From: Clarireedia homoeocarpa
Lineage: Eukaryota; Ascomycota; Leotiomycetes; Helotiales; Rutstroemiaceae
Direction of reading: 5' to 3'
DNA length: 64,000 bases
NCBI GenBank assembly: GCA_001465935.1
Contig: LNKV01000014.1
Coordinates: forward strand, 434,001-498,000
In this document: positions 12,202-25,000 of the stretch, one piece after another
Layout of the letters: each line of letters starts with the position of its first letter
How positions within the stretch are numbered: position 1 is the stretch's first letter
Notes under the pieces: model-generated
Told to the model about the DNA's origin: nothing
What the model saw: the letters and a program-made list of their open reading frames with translations, nothing else
Database searches by the model: none
Translations under genes and position numbers: made by a program

Positions 12202-14497
12202 TTATGTATCCGCGATCCCTTCAATCCATGTACCACTCTTCCCTCCCTCTTTTCTTACAACTCTCAATCCATCAATTCGCATTCCCTTGTCGACAGCCTT
12301 GCACATGTCATACACTGTCAATGCCGCAGTTGAAGCTGCCGTCAAGGCCTCCATCTCCACTCCTGTCTTGCCCTCGCAAGAGACCGTAGCTCGGATGTTG
12401 ACTGTGCCAAACCCTTCTGGCTGTGCTGATCCTGAAAGAATCTGAGGGTCCCCTGAATCTGTATGAGGCCAAAGCATCGACGTCTTATCAACAGAGGAAA
12501 CCGGGACGCCTAACCCCTCGTTCTCATCCGATATTTCCAGATCGATACTGACGTGAGTGATAGCAATTGGATGGCACAAGGGTATCAGGTCCGAAGTCTT
12601 CTTAGCAGCCATTATTCCTGCTATGCGAGCAACTCCCAATACATCGCCTTTTTTCGCTCGGTTATCGCGAACGAGAGGTAGTGCTACTCCGTTAGAAAAT
12701 CGGACGCTGCAGACAGCTACTGCTGTGCGTACCGTGGTTTGTTTTGTGGAGATTGAGACCATGTGCGCAGCACCAGACTTCGTCAAATGAGTAAGCTCCT
12801 TCTGCTCTGCAGAAAGTGAGACTTTGTCTTGAGATTTAGATGGCTTATCTAAAGAGCCATATGCTGGCGCAGTAGATCTTATTGAATATAGACGCATCGA
12901 GCTTCTAAATGCAGTTCCAGATAAAATGTGGAAAGGGATCTGCCTAAGCCGGTTCGAAAATCCTCGATTATGACTAGAGAATACGTTTTGTCGTAGGCGA
13001 GCAGGTTGTTCGTCTGGAGCAAGCGTCAGCATGGGTTATGTATTCGATGGCGAAGTTCTGACATCTTACATCCATTCACATAGATTTCGGTATACTTGGT
13101 ATGTACATAAAGGCAATAAATGGTACGCCAATATGTAAATATCATGGATATTCACATAAATGATTTAGAAAGGATAGCTACCCACCTATCAAGATCATGG
13201 GTCTATTCTTCATATTTTCCAGTTCTCCGATGCCAGCATGCTTTTCCTTTTTGTTACTAACGGCCATGCCGATAACTTCGAGTAATTCTCTCTCAATCGC
13301 AGATGCTCCTAGAATCATCTGAGAACTGCTCAAGCCTTGCCGCCTACCCATTTCTATTTGCTTCATCGCCTCAAATGCTTGCTCGTCGATGGGTTGGTTA
13401 TCGTTTGACTTCCTCAGGATGTCTCTCAAAGAAACTTCTGCATTGCCAAACAAACAAACTTTGAGATTGCCATCGCTGGTGATGCGTAATCTGTTGCAAG
13501 TACCGCAAAAGTTATGAGTCATGCTGGTGATAAAGCCCATTTTCCCCACGAACCCAGGTATCTCATAAGTCTTACTGGTATCGTTTTTGTGATCCGCAAC
13601 TTTTCGTAAAGTAGGGTACTTTTGCCGTATGATCCCGAGCATCTCTTGGTAGCTCAGCATTTTTCCCTTGCTCCACTTGTTACCATCGAATGGCATGTAT
13701 TCGATGAATCTGACTTCGACATCTTTTTCGCGACCTAATTCGACAAATGGCACAATTTCTCGTTCATTTATGCCTCTCATGACAACACAATTGATTTTGA
13801 GCTTTATATCCGCACCAAGCCTCTTCAGCTCCAATATCCTTTCTATACTTTTCATTACGGCCTCGAACCCTTTCCTCCGAGTCATGATCTGGAACTGCCA
13901 TGGATCTAGAGTATCGAGACTCAGATTAACTCCTGTCAAACCTGCCGCAACCATCCCATCTAGTTTTCTTGCCAGATTCAGTCCGTTCGTAGTGAGACAG
14001 AGTTCGCGAAGCCCGTGAGATCGTAACGCCCCAATTTTCTGCATGAGAGGAAGGATGTCACGACGAACAGTAGGCTCTCCACCTGTAAGACGGATTTTTG
14101 AAACACCTTGTGATACGAATATTGAGGACAAAAGTACGATCTCTGGCGTTGTGAGCAAGTTGGCTGGCGGAGACTGCGGAACCCCCTCCTCTGGCATACA
14201 ATATAAGCATCGTAGATTGCATTTTTCTGTGATTGATATTCTTAGATAATCGTGTTGGCGCTGGAAATTATCGGTAAGGAATGACGAAAACGGTTTGGCT
14301 TCCTTTAATGCATCTCGACGACTTGAAGACGTACTTAAGCTCGGAGTAGTGTTGTCTAAAGATATCTCGTGTGTTGGAAAGCCTTCTACTGTTGATGTCG
14401 ATGTGACAATCCCCCTCGTCGCTTTGAAAGGCAGAAGAAGGCTGCGTTTCTTACCTGCGAGCGCGGGGTAGCGAGCTGCTCGGTTTAACAATGCCAT
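12202..14497 (-). CDS. cnxABC: Mo-cofactor step 1: MoaA-MoaC (GTP 3',8-cyclase / cPMP synthase)
   Basis: Fusion model: 14497-13186 joined to 13013-12202, intron 13185-13014; 707 residues. The MoaA part is a radical-SAM enzyme that converts GTP to the 3',8-cyclo intermediate. It has CxxxCxxC at residues 93/97/100 (CNLRCLYC), RLTGGEPTVR, and a second Fe-S motif with Cys near 331, 334 and 348 (CGTC..KVC). Its first 35 residues are basic and Ser/Thr-rich, like a mitochondrial presequence. The MoaC part (cPMP synthase) shows DVLGVARIAGIMAAKKTSDL, IPLCHP and GVEMEAL. If the intron is retained, the MoaA part stops after NRPMILIGG, the double-glycine end of stand-alone MOCS1A proteins. The MoaC part has its own ATG at 13032, inside the intron. 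A. nidulans cnxABC has the same domain order in one gene. The gene lies divergent from WRAP73, 366 bp apart. Confidence 0.9.
13014..13185 (-). other. 172-bp intron / possible splice switch between MoaA and MoaC
   Basis: The donor G|GTGGGT overlaps the two glycine codons and stop codon of the MoaA frame (GGT GGG TAG, 13186-13178). The acceptor GCTCCAG lies at 13014, with a good branch sequence GCTGACG just upstream. Splicing removes GG-stop and joins Ile-436 to an Asp codon in frame with MoaC. Retention leaves a MoaA protein ending in GG and a MoaC frame beginning with an ATG at 13032. Human MOCS1 is known to use a comparable choice. Confidence 0.7.
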
Positions 14498-14863
14498 TGT
14501 TCGGAGTGGTATAAACCTTAACAGACGAGTCGTCCTTCAACCTGAAAGCAAAGAGTCCTTCTTTCTTCCGATGATGTGGTCATGACCGTAAGCCTCGAGA
14601 AGTGTGCTTAAAACAAAAGCACGTACTGAAAATTTTATATACAAGTTAAAGAAAAGTGAATGTTTATCTTTGAAGGGCGTGGAAGGGCAATATTCTTGTC
14701 CAAATCCTAATTCCGAGGAAGACTAAACCACATAAGTAGAAGCTTATCTTATCGCTTAAGCAGGGAGGGTCACTAAGCAAAGTGTTTATGCGGGGCATCA
14801 TTTGGAAGACAAATGGTAAGTTAGCGGTAATTCTGGTCCTATCCCGAAAACTCGACCGAGACA

Positions 14864-16596
14864 ATGCAATTCTCACGACCTCTGAAGTGTAAGCGCTCCG
14901 TGTTTGCCGTCTTCAGACTGAACTTGTCAAGCTGATTATTCGCGGTAGCATCAACCCAGTCTCTTCCAAGTCCAAATGGCGCACACATTGCAACACTCCT
15001 ACCGTCAAAATTGATTATTAGGGAGACGCGTTCTCTCGAAGTGGCTCGCGCCATAACGCTCCCACCAGAACTGACTGCATCAACTGTATCATTCCTGTGG
15101 TCAGAATCTTCGAATCGAGTTTTGGTAGCCTCTGCAGATACTATACGTGTTTTCTCGCCTTTAGACCATCGCTTCTCTGCCACAATCACTAGCCCAACCT
15201 CAGGGACTACAAAAACGACGTTTATTTGCTTTGGGGGGTCCGACGATGAAGTTTGTGTCTTTACAGAATTCGGATTGAAGTTAATCGTCTTCAATCTTAC
15301 GACATCAAGAGCGGCAGAAATATCTTCGCCCAAACTTTTCACTCCCGCGACTGCCGCCAAAGGCATTTCACATCGTCCGCGATCTGGGAATCTTGCTCTC
15401 TTAACTAGGAGCGCAGGAAAAGATGTAATAAGTATACACAAGCCCAATAGCTTGGAAGTCATCCGATCATGGACTCTGGAAACAATTGATGCGCAAGGAT
15501 TAGCTTGGAGTCCTGATGGGAGATGGATTACTGTTTGGGAATCCGCAGCACAAGGTCACAAGATATTGATTTATACAGCTGATGGACATCTCTATAAGCT
15601 ATGGGGCGGCTCAGCACATATAATAGAAGAAGACAAAGATTCAGATCTAGGCGCTGGTGTGAAAATGATTGAATGGAGCCAGACTGGAAAACACATAGCA
15701 ATTGGAGACCACGGTCAGAGGATAGTATTGCTTGCAGCCCCTGCCTTTGCGGAATCTATGGTTCTGCGTCACTCACCATCTGTAACGCCCTCAGACACTC
15801 TTCATGTAAGCTATCTCATTTATCTCTTTCGGCCAAAAAACATAACCTAACATTTCAGGTTTGGCAAGAGCAAATACTACCAGGCCCCAGTGCAGGCTTT
15901 ACTCGAGAGTTTAGTGCGGCTACACAGCTAATATCCCCGCCTACATCAACCACTCCCGCAACTGCTGAGTCAAAAACGGGCACGAACGCAATGTCATTCG
16001 ATGTATCTGGCACGCTTCTAGCTACCAAAGTCGAAGACCTACCGTCCACTGTTTGGATCTGGGATGTCGGGAATAGGTCATTACGAGCGGTATTGATATT
16101 GCATGCGCCAGTAGCTCGAATCATCTGGCATCCTAGCATTACTGAACTGCTTATGATAAGATGTGAGGGCGAAGAAAATAAAGGTCGTGCCCACCTTTGG
16201 GATCCTTCATGGGAAATGCCAAAAATCATCAACTTTGGAACCCAGGTTCCAGAAGGCAAGATCATTGGAAAGTCAATTATTAGATGGCTCAACATAGATC
16301 ATATATTCCCATCGTTATTCTTCAGCGACTCACAAGACTACATGCTTGCATCCTTATCGAGACCAGAGGATACCGCTAGTTTACCTTGGTCTGATGCTGA
16401 GGCAAGAGGCATAGACATATATGGTCAGCCGGACGAATCGCCGTTGAATTTGGTCGATCCTGTAGAGAAAAGGCACTTCCGACGTGTGAAGGTTGACCCT
16501 CTTCCAGATGATGGAGATTCGTACATGAACATCAGTGAAGGCAGCGAACAAGAACTTGACGATACATTTCATTTCCTCAAATCCGGAGAACCTTAA
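14864..16596 (+). CDS. WRAP73: WD40-repeat protein, WRAP73/Wdr8 family
   Basis: Tentative model: 14864-14899, 14960-15805, 15859-16596; 539 residues. The second intron (15806-15858, GTAAGC..CTAAC..TTCAG) is firm and phase-neutral. The first exon (MQFSRPLK...) is less certain; it resembles the MNFSEVFK start of vertebrate WRAP73, but the exact junction before SPNGAHIAT is a choice among weak sites. WD-like blades read SPNGAHIATLLPSKLIIRE, AWSPDGRWITVWES, IEWSQTGKHIAIGDHG, and MSFDVSGTLLATKVEDLPSTVWIWD, followed by HAPVARIIWHP. The STVWIWD blade and the linker after the fourth blade match the WRAP73 family. In S. pombe Wdr8 works with Msd1 at the spindle pole to anchor microtubule minus ends; a similar role is inferred here. 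The C-terminal 80 residues are acidic and variable. Confidence 0.85.
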
Positions 16597-17756
16597 GGAC
16601 TGAAAAGAGCGTGGTGCTATATTATAATAAATGCAGCCTCCGCTTCACCAATGATATCCTGTCCCGTTTACCATTCTCTGGAAGAAAAGAGGCAGAGGAA
16701 AAGGACTATCTCTAGGTGCATGCTATCGGGAGGTTACGAAAGGTTATGAAAGCCAAGTTTTCCTTCCAGATTGCTCACGCCAACCTGGAATCGATATTGC
16801 GCCTAGTAAAGTCCTCGGTGGTTATCTTCTCTTCGCATCCCAATGATGTCTCTTTGAGTTTTTCACAATATCTAAGAATTGGTTCTAAGCGGAGCTCCCT
16901 CGAGCTAAAAGCCGCCTCCGTGCATGGATAACTACATGGATAACTACTTGGAAGTCAGGGGCCGCGAAAGCTCATAAGGAGTTTGCTCCACTTGGAGACA
17001 AACACTTTCCGTCCACTACGGCGAAACGTCAAGCCACGACTGGTGAGTACGAAGCACAACACAGTCGAAAGAGCTCCAGTCTCCACCCGTAAAAGAATTT
17101 GGGTTGGGGCTAAACAGGGGGACACGACGGTATGCTAGCCTAAAATAGTATCGTTGTGGCTCGTGCGTACTGACAGAGGTACGCAAGAAACTCGGTAGAA
17201 CAATTGGATTCTCCACGACCTTCAAAAACCAAATCAATAATTACCTGCAAGTTGCAACAGCCTGCTTATCTTCAATCCACAACAACGAGTTCCCTACATG
17301 TGATACTTCGTAACAACACTTGTTCTTCCCCACCATGATCTATCCATTGCTCGTACAAACGAGGCCAGATCATTCGTTGTTGGCTGTGGCTTAACAGTCT
17401 TTGGTATTCAGGTATTCAACCATGTGTCCAAGGGTGTCTAGCTTATCGTTCTACTTTTGCGCGTCATCGAGACTGGTTTTCAGGTAGGTATTACTAGGTA
17501 AGGACTCCATCAAGCTTCTTGAGCATGCCAAACCATGTTTGCACAATATGGCCCTGCAGGACCCTTCGTGGATTGTTGGGACATTTTATGGAGTATACCA
17601 TTGCGTCTCCTCGCCCAAGTTCTTCTACGAGCATTGGTCCAAGTGTCCTCCTATACATTTGGGCTGTGCAGGTTGTCTATTGCCCTTCAAAAAGCCTGAT
17701 TTCTCTTCCCCTTATACGCCGTTTCTCGTCCAACTCATTTTGGTCTTCAATATATC
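16597..17756. other. intergenic stretch, no gene seen
   Basis: 3' flank of the WRAP73 gene and upstream region of the EBP gene. No supported gene; the small frames lack domains. Confidence 0.5.
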
Positions 17757-18726
17757 ATGGCTTCTAGCATGGAGAACGCTTCTATGGAATCTGCCGCTGC
17801 AATTGTCAGCCACCCTTACTATCCTCTAGAGATAGAGATTGCCAGCTATCTCGCAAACGAATGGACTGTTCACACACTTCTGACTGTTTTCTTCGGAGGG
17901 TGCGCAGTGCTCTTTTTCTGCACTCGCGCTTTTGTTGCCAGAAGATATCCAAATCTCCCAGGTGCTGAGAAAGCTGCAATCTGGTGGTTGGTTATGTGTG
18001 AGTTCCCCCCGTGCAAGATCGATTCTTGCATTTCTGACAGACACTTATAGCTGGCGCAATCCACCTCTTCTTCGAAGGTAATCCACTGCGATGTGCGACT
18101 CAATCGATCAAAGCAAGATAGCTGATACGGATCCATAGGTTACTTCTCCCTCAACCACACACGAATGGGCGAGTCACAAGAATTGTTTGGACAGCTATGG
18201 AAAGAATATGCCCTCAGCGATAGTCGATACTTGACTTCAGACCCCTTCGTTTTGTGTATGGAAACAGTGACTGCAGTAAGCCATCTCAAGTTGCAAAGTC
18301 CAAAAGGACGGGGCCAGGTAGCTTACGACTTATAGTTCTTGTGGGGTCCAATGTGCTTCATCGTCGCCTCCTTCATCACGACCAAAAACCCGCTTCGACA
18401 TCCCTTACAAATAATTGTTACCGTCGGACAGATCTACGGCCTCGTTTTGTATTATGCGACTCACACATTCGATTTCTACTATAAAGAGGTTATCTATTCG
18501 AGGCCAGAGTTTCTCTACTTTTGGTTCTACTACTTCTTCATGAACTTTCTGTGGATGGTCTTTCCAGGCAGTAGGACCCGCTATCTTCCCATAAACTACA
18601 TTTGCTAATATGCTATCTCCAGTGCTACTCGTCGATTCGGTACGCACCATCGCCCAAGCTTTCACGACCCTCGACGAGATAAATGGTACGAAGGGAAGGA
18701 ACCGCGATACAAAAAAGCTCCAGTGA
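17757..18726 (+). CDS. EBP: emopamil-binding protein family (sterol delta8-delta7 isomerase-like)
   Basis: Five exons: 17757-17997, 18051-18077, 18139-18275, 18336-18570, 18623-18726; 247 residues. All four introns are 52-61 bp with CTGAC/CTAAT branch sites. The 27-bp second exon carries GAIHLFFEG, the EBP catalytic block. Conserved residues visible are His85 and Glu89 in that block, Glu131 in CMETVTA, Trp138 in FLWGP, and Trp208 in NFLWMVFPG; QLWKEYALSDSRY and VGQIYGLVLYYATH are also diagnostic. The hydrophobic profile fits four to five ER membrane spans. In animals and plants EBP shifts the sterol C8 double bond to C7. Most fungi use the unrelated ERG2 for that step, so this copy may act on other sterols or be an accessory isomerase. 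The length is close to human EBP (230). Confidence 0.9.
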
Positions 18727-19720
18727 TGATTGGAAGTTGCGCTCAAGAAAAGGATCAGGACTTCATGAAGACGAGCATCGCCCATTCGAGAAACTGTCCA
18801 CCGCAGTTTTGGCTTGTCTTCCAAGAATCATGTTCAAGACATCATAGTGGGGGCGCAAGGTAAAGGCGGGGGATGCAGAGCATACAGCAGCAACTTGGAA
18901 AAAAAATATAAGGATAGACGGTATCATGTATGTACAAAAGTTATAGAATTACATATAGACCAGATTAAATAACATCAATTTAGACTCAGTTCAATACTGT
19001 TGGTTCGGTCTCAATTCGTGACACCACCATACCGGATATGAGTACGAAGTGCCAGTTGAATTGAGTCTGATTCTTCTAACTATGTGGGAGATCCAAGCTA
19101 CCTATATAGCCCAGCTCTCCTGTACTGAAGGCATTCACATATGGGGCAATGCCGTAGCTAGTGTAAAAGGTTCTCATATGGACCCGTAGTACTCCTGTAC
19201 CCCTACGGGATTGGTTCAATCAACCGACAAATACCTTGGTACCGAGCCAAAACGGGAAATGGGCTCGAAGTCTCGACCAAGGCACAGATTGATGTTCCGA
19301 TGGCGATATGAACGCATCGGATTCAGAGAGCATATTTATATTGATATAATTTTACTATCTTCTCAACGTGTAATCGATTCGCAAGCTTTTGATGTGAGGT
19401 TCAATGCAAGTTGACCCATTATCAGGGCGCCTAAGGCTGTCGTTTTCATGATGGATGGATGCAGAAATGATTTATACGGAATTTTCGAAATACATTACTA
19501 TTATCCTACAATATTCGCTAACACGTGCGACCCCCAAGGACTTCTCGCAAGAAAATGGCACTCGAGCCAAGCTGGCACATCGGCACAGCTACGCAGAAAC
19601 CAGAAAGCATAGTTGGGTATCCTAAAATTTCGATTGCAATCTCTGCTCTGATAATCATTCTCTAAGATATGACAGCAACTCTGGATTTACCATCAACAGA
19701 CTACCAGGAATATCTAACTT
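18727..19720. other. intergenic stretch, no gene seen
   Basis: Convergent 3' flanks of the EBP gene (+) and the DUF8004 pseudogene (-). No supported gene. Confidence 0.5.
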
Positions 19721-22063
19721 CTAATGGTGTCTGGAGAACAATGGGGAAGGAGCCATATTCGTATTTGCGAAATCCGTTGTGGAAATTGATGACTTCATTA
19801 ATATGGTTTCTTGTTCCAGGTCCTCATCGTAGATACTCACTGAGTATGCGCTTTCTGGTCGAGGTATGATCTCCTCGATGCTTCCTTCTCCTGAATGCAC
19901 AGATGATATAGAACCATGTGGGCTGTCAGCCCTGAATGATCTACTTGTCCGTGGAGAATCAGCTTCAATAGAATCGAAGTTTGTGCCTTCTGCTTCGTAG
20001 GACGAATTCGACCATTTCAACGATGCGTCATGTGATGAAGTTATTGGATCAGACGACTGCTTCCTGGGCGCAACTTCCACTTCATTGACGAGCGTACCAG
20101 ACATGGTCTTGGAGAGGGCATAGTTGATGCCATTGCCATAACCATCCACAAGGATTTCATGATGAGTTCGTCTTTGTGGTCGAGGGTGCTGAAGTTCTGG
20201 AGCAGTGGCTGAGTATCGTTTGATTTTCGCAGTGGTGGTCTTGATAGATGATGGCGTGGCGATAATGTTCTCGCTCGCCGTCTGAATTGCCTCGGTCGTG
20301 AGGTTTGGGAGAAGTAACCCTTGAAGTCAGTCATAATACCTAAGGGGGTATGACTCGTGCTCGTAGAGATTGCTCTAGCCATATTTTCTTTAAAATTATC
20401 TGTTGCTTGCGTACTCTGCGAACGCAAAAGATCGTAGCATGAGCGTCGATCGGTCTACGGCGGACAGCCTCCAGTACGAACACAAATATTGTATGGCACA
20501 TTTCGTGTGGCTCGTACCTGTTCCGGAACCTTGGTTGCACGAATGAGGACCTGAAGTGTGGAGTAAATCAGAATCCATCGAATCTTTCGACCTTCCCCTG
20601 GGGATATCATGTCGGCGCTTCCAGTTTTGGCAGGGCAAACGCACTCCTTCTCAAACCCTCGGTATGCACGAACCAACGTACACTCAATTAGTTTTGGGTC
20701 GCGGCGGTTTGTGGCCTTATTCAATGCGGCTATTGTAACCAACCTAGGATCGAGCTGCATTCTACCTGCGTGTGGAGATAGTTTACCCCCGAATGATAAT
20801 CTCTTACTGTGAGATTGCTTGGTTGGCACTCCGTGGTTATGATTAACTTCTGGAAGCAAAGGAAGAGGGTAAGTCAAAGGCGTGATCTTGTATCTTCCAT
20901 CGAAGGCTGCAATACTCTTCAATGCGGCTACTTCTCCGCGAAATACGGGAGAAGGTTCACTAAACGACTCAGTGTCAACTAGGAAGTCATATAACTTCTG
21001 AAACTCTGATCGCGTCTGCTTGAAGATGCTTTTGGGGAAGGCAGAATTTCCGCTCTGAGACGCTAGGCACGGACAAGAGCCCAACTTTGCGACATAGTAT
21101 GAATGCAAGAACGATCTGAATTTATCAAGATGCGCTCTGGCACCCGCGCTGAGTTTAAGATGTGAGTCAGATAGTTCACCGGATAAAAATGTGCTCAACA
21201 TCTTCCCGCATTCGTCGAGCCGCAAGTCCATTTCGAGACGTGACCGAGAGATGTAGGCGCGATCCTGCCGGCTCAAAATCTGCATGAACAATCAGTATTT
21301 ACCAATTTTGTTAAGTGTTTCGATGCTTATCCTACCTTGAAGCCCGGGCATTCGTGTAGTCTTGCACTCGTTCCAGTACAATGAGCGAACGCGTCAATCC
21401 ACATATCTTTGAATTGAAAATGCTTCGCGAAATGAATAATGCCAAGGGCGTGGTCTGGGGTATTTCTCATGTCGGCATACCCTCCTTGGCCTTCGATGTA
21501 AGTGACAAAATCATCAACATTATTGACATCCTTAGACCTGAATCGAGACTAGCTATTCAGAAGTCCAACTAATGCTGTTTCTAGGTCTCGACCAACAAGC
21601 GGTTTTTGGCAGACCCATGCGAAGAAGTTTCGGGTAGCTGTGTGGTACATAAAAGATTCTCCTCTCTCTGCCATACTCTCTGCCATAACGGGGGCAGGAA
21701 TGTACGGTTCCACATTTTCAGTATTGGTTTCTTCGAAATAATAGCCCTCGCTGACATAGCTACAGTCTGACATTGGTGACTCTGGAATGTCTTCGGACGT
21801 GAACTTCTCGAGCAGTGGCTCACATTTCGCTGCTAGCAACGCACTCAATGGTATACGAAATGCTGGTACTCTTCTTGATTGCCCTTGGCCATACAGATAA
21901 ATAAGGCAATCCCCTTCGGGGTACCACAGATCGATATCCTGTAGCCGTCAGTATCTGTCTAGCCACTTCGGCGGCCTGCGTACACTTTTCAGCCCATCCC
22001 GTTCTATTGAATTTCGTCAACTCCATCCCACTTCCTTATCCCCATATCCTTGGCGGTCGGCAT
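19721..22063 (-). pseudogene. decayed DUF8004-domain protein gene
   Basis: Homologous pieces in order: GIRKWDGVDEI (from ATG 22063), a frame break near 22016-22035, RDGLKS, intron 21983-21939, then DIDLWYPEGDC..QSRRVPAFRIPLSALLAAKC. RNFFAWVCQKPLVGRDLETALVGLLNS follows, then an in-frame TAG at 21551-21549, and the same frame continues SRFRSKDVNNVDDF..YADMRN. An intron at 21335-21280 leads to SRSRLEMDLRLDECGKML and GARAHLDKFRSFLHSYYVAK. At 20457-20455 a TAG follows CPP, where the family usually has CPPW. The tail HHEILVDGYGNGIN is in another frame. These match the fungal DUF8004 family (role unknown) from end to end. A short intron cannot explain the first two lesions. Both TAG codons could come from C-to-T or G-to-A change. 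Sequencing error is the main alternative for the indel, less so for two stops. Confidence 0.75.
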
Positions 22064-25000
22064 TGTCGACTTTGATGTGGTTTTTTGATGTGTGTTTGTC
22101 TGCGTCGTTAACGGCCAGTTTTGGACTTCTTTTCCTTTCCAAACGAATGTGTGGACCGGTATCGGTTCCTCAATGATCAAGCTCATACTTTGTATTTTGC
22201 GGTTTTATTTCAAATTAATTCTTGGTTGGAGTGCAAATACCGACGAGGCAGATGTTGTAGTACTTCTATTCATATTGAGCTTCATGATTACATTGAAGTT
22301 CTCCTTCCGAGAATATGAACGAATTGAGACCTTCAGTGGCTTCATACGTCAGCCCGTGGAGTAGGGGTGCTGCCACAATGCCCTAGGAATCTTAGGGCTA
22401 AGAGATCTGTACGAATCAGCAGAACCTCTGGATGGGCTCCGATGTTGAGTTGAAGTCCCAAGACGACGGATCAATGAGACAGAATGATAAGATGGGGATG
22501 AAAGATTTTACCGGTCTAATTTCAAGAACCTCTGGTTCTCTTGTTGGATACGTTGATTGCAGCGGGATCGATGATAAATATATACGGGAAAATATTCCCA
22601 GCTTCACGGAAGACCTACATTCTCTCGATCGACTACGAGTATTCTCAATTTTACTTCTGCATAACACACATATACCAAAAGCTGCTTGTGGGCTTCTTTT
22701 GCCACTTCTGGGAAGCTTGGAGGGACCAGCAACTCTGGTGGCTTACAAAATGAACAGGACGATGCCCAGCGCTCCTGTATAAAGTTTGGGACCAAGACCT
22801 TAAGAAACAACACGGAACGCCTCATCTAAAACACAGACCTACAATGATTTGCATCTCACAACCCATATTGGGGATGTCAGATCTTCCATAAGCCTGATCA
22901 AGAACCTCTTTTCGGCATTCTGTATTCATGGGATGTTCATCAGACCTAGTCGGGATTGAATTTTGAGGTGCGAGGTTGTTCAATATTGTCACTGGTGTTG
23001 AGTATCAGAACTCTCATTATTTGGTCCGGTTCCCAAGCAAGATGGTTGAGCATCATAATACCCCTAGCTTTTAGCGATTCATCAATGCAGCAGTCTGAGC
23101 ACATTGCAGACTGTGACTATGAACTCTCCCGTCCTTCTTAATGAGCAGGAAAATCCCAACTCAATTGCGGAAACCTGAGGTATCTATAGACAACGTACCC
23201 GGTATGATGTACCTAGCGAAGTCCTAGAGATCGGAAACACGATCAAGCTGAAGTACTAAGTAGTGCTCTTATCTTTTAGCATCTCTTACTGTAGAGTTGG
23301 GTTTAGACTACGGTATACGGAAGTTAGAACCGCCGTAAAGTCAGAGTGGCTCATATGCCACCGTAAAACCGGAGAGATGCACATGTGAACGCTCTGTGAC
23401 TGGCTTAATCGGCGAAAATGATTCTAATATCTCCTGCGGAAAGCTGCTACTGTAATGTACGATCCTAATATTGCATGCTACATGCCGCCGATGAGGGGAA
23501 TAAAGAGTAGTATATCTTCTTCTACCATTGTCGACATTCTAGATCCCATCAGTATGGAATAGTTGTGTTTTCATGTCGTTGAGGATGGCTTTCTGAGTCT
23601 AAAGTTTACCTCACAAAGTTCTTCCTTCAGGACTTTATCTGGAGTCCCAAGGGCCCAGAATACTAGATGATGATTAAGTTATCTGTAACTCGAGATTATT
23701 ACACATATTCGAGACTTGAGAGAAGAGCAAATGTCTAACTCTGCAAACCCCCAAAGTCGAGATTTGTATGGATTACTTGCATATCTTTCAACATCGCTGC
23801 GTCACTAGTACCCTTTAGCACGACCAAATAATTGACGTGGGGGATCTGCGGTCCGAGACATCAATATGGTTAGTACTTTCTATATGAAGCCGTGTGTGCG
23901 ATGTAGGTGCGGTCATCGACGGCACATCATGATAAGATGAACCCGATACCATGGACTCGTGATTGCCAATGCCAATCTCATAAATCCCATCTGATGTGAG
24001 AATAAATAGATGCAAAGGGGATGGGGAATGGTGGAAGTCTTGGTTTTATTGTTCCCGTACATAGTAGTTCCCGAACGAAGAAACATCTATCTTTGTTTCT
24101 GCCGCAGCTGACGCAATTCGATGCTTCCATACATCACCGAAATGAGCCGACACACTCTCGTTCTGTTTGTATGGGTATGCTGTTCTTACCTTCTCGTTCT
24201 TGAGTTGGATCGATAAAAAGATACAGCTGCTTGCTCCGTCCCGCTCGCACTCGCCATTCGGCATAGGTATGTCAGCGCAGCGAAGCGGTATTACTGTACC
24301 GCCTGATAGTACGGAAGCTTAGTAAGTGGTGTGGTCACGATGGCATGGGCCAGCAGTAGATTCTTACCATGGGTCTGGCTTCCTTTGTTCTATAGTGTGA
24401 TTTGGTGGTAGACGGTAAGTGGTCTAGTGTATCATGTACGTAGGAAATACAATTTTCGAGATTGAGTCGAGATCTTATGCGTAAGTGTGGAGAACTGACG
24501 GTCCCGACTGAGATACCTGTTCCTTTTCTGAGTCTGAGACAGCTTTTGTGTTTTTTTATAGATGATCTTTCATTGTAGAGTGCAAGGTTCAGATTCTAGG
24601 GAAGTGATACGCAGATGACATTTTTAGTCGTCCGATCAATCCTGTGTAATGTCAAGCAGTGAATGTGATGCCCCTCTCAAATTCGTCAGTTATTTTCATG
24701 CTTGAGGTATTCTTGCTTGAGCTTGACTTGAAATATCTCTTCAAGGGATTCCAAGGCGCGCCTTTACTCTTCTTTTGATCGTCCCCCTTGTGCTCTAATC
24801 CTTTCGTCTACTGCCCCTTAAAGTTCCCTCGCGAGCCGCTCAACTCTCTTCAATCCTTCTTAACAACCCCTCAGCTCTACTCCATAACACAACGATAGTG
24901 TTACCACTTACCCTTCAACTGCCATGGCACCAATCTGCCCTCGCTTCCTCATGCCCTAACCATCCACCCCCGCTTCCACGTCCTCCAGCAATACACTCCA

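Noticed and set aside
12202..13032. MoaC as a wholly separate gene
   Set aside because: A phase-correct intron joins it to the MoaA frame and cnxABC is known to be one gene in Aspergillus. I treat the separate form as an isoform, not a second gene.
15855..16295. Minus-strand frame of 146 codons
   Set aside because: It is antisense to WD40 exon 3, with no domain and no conserved motif.
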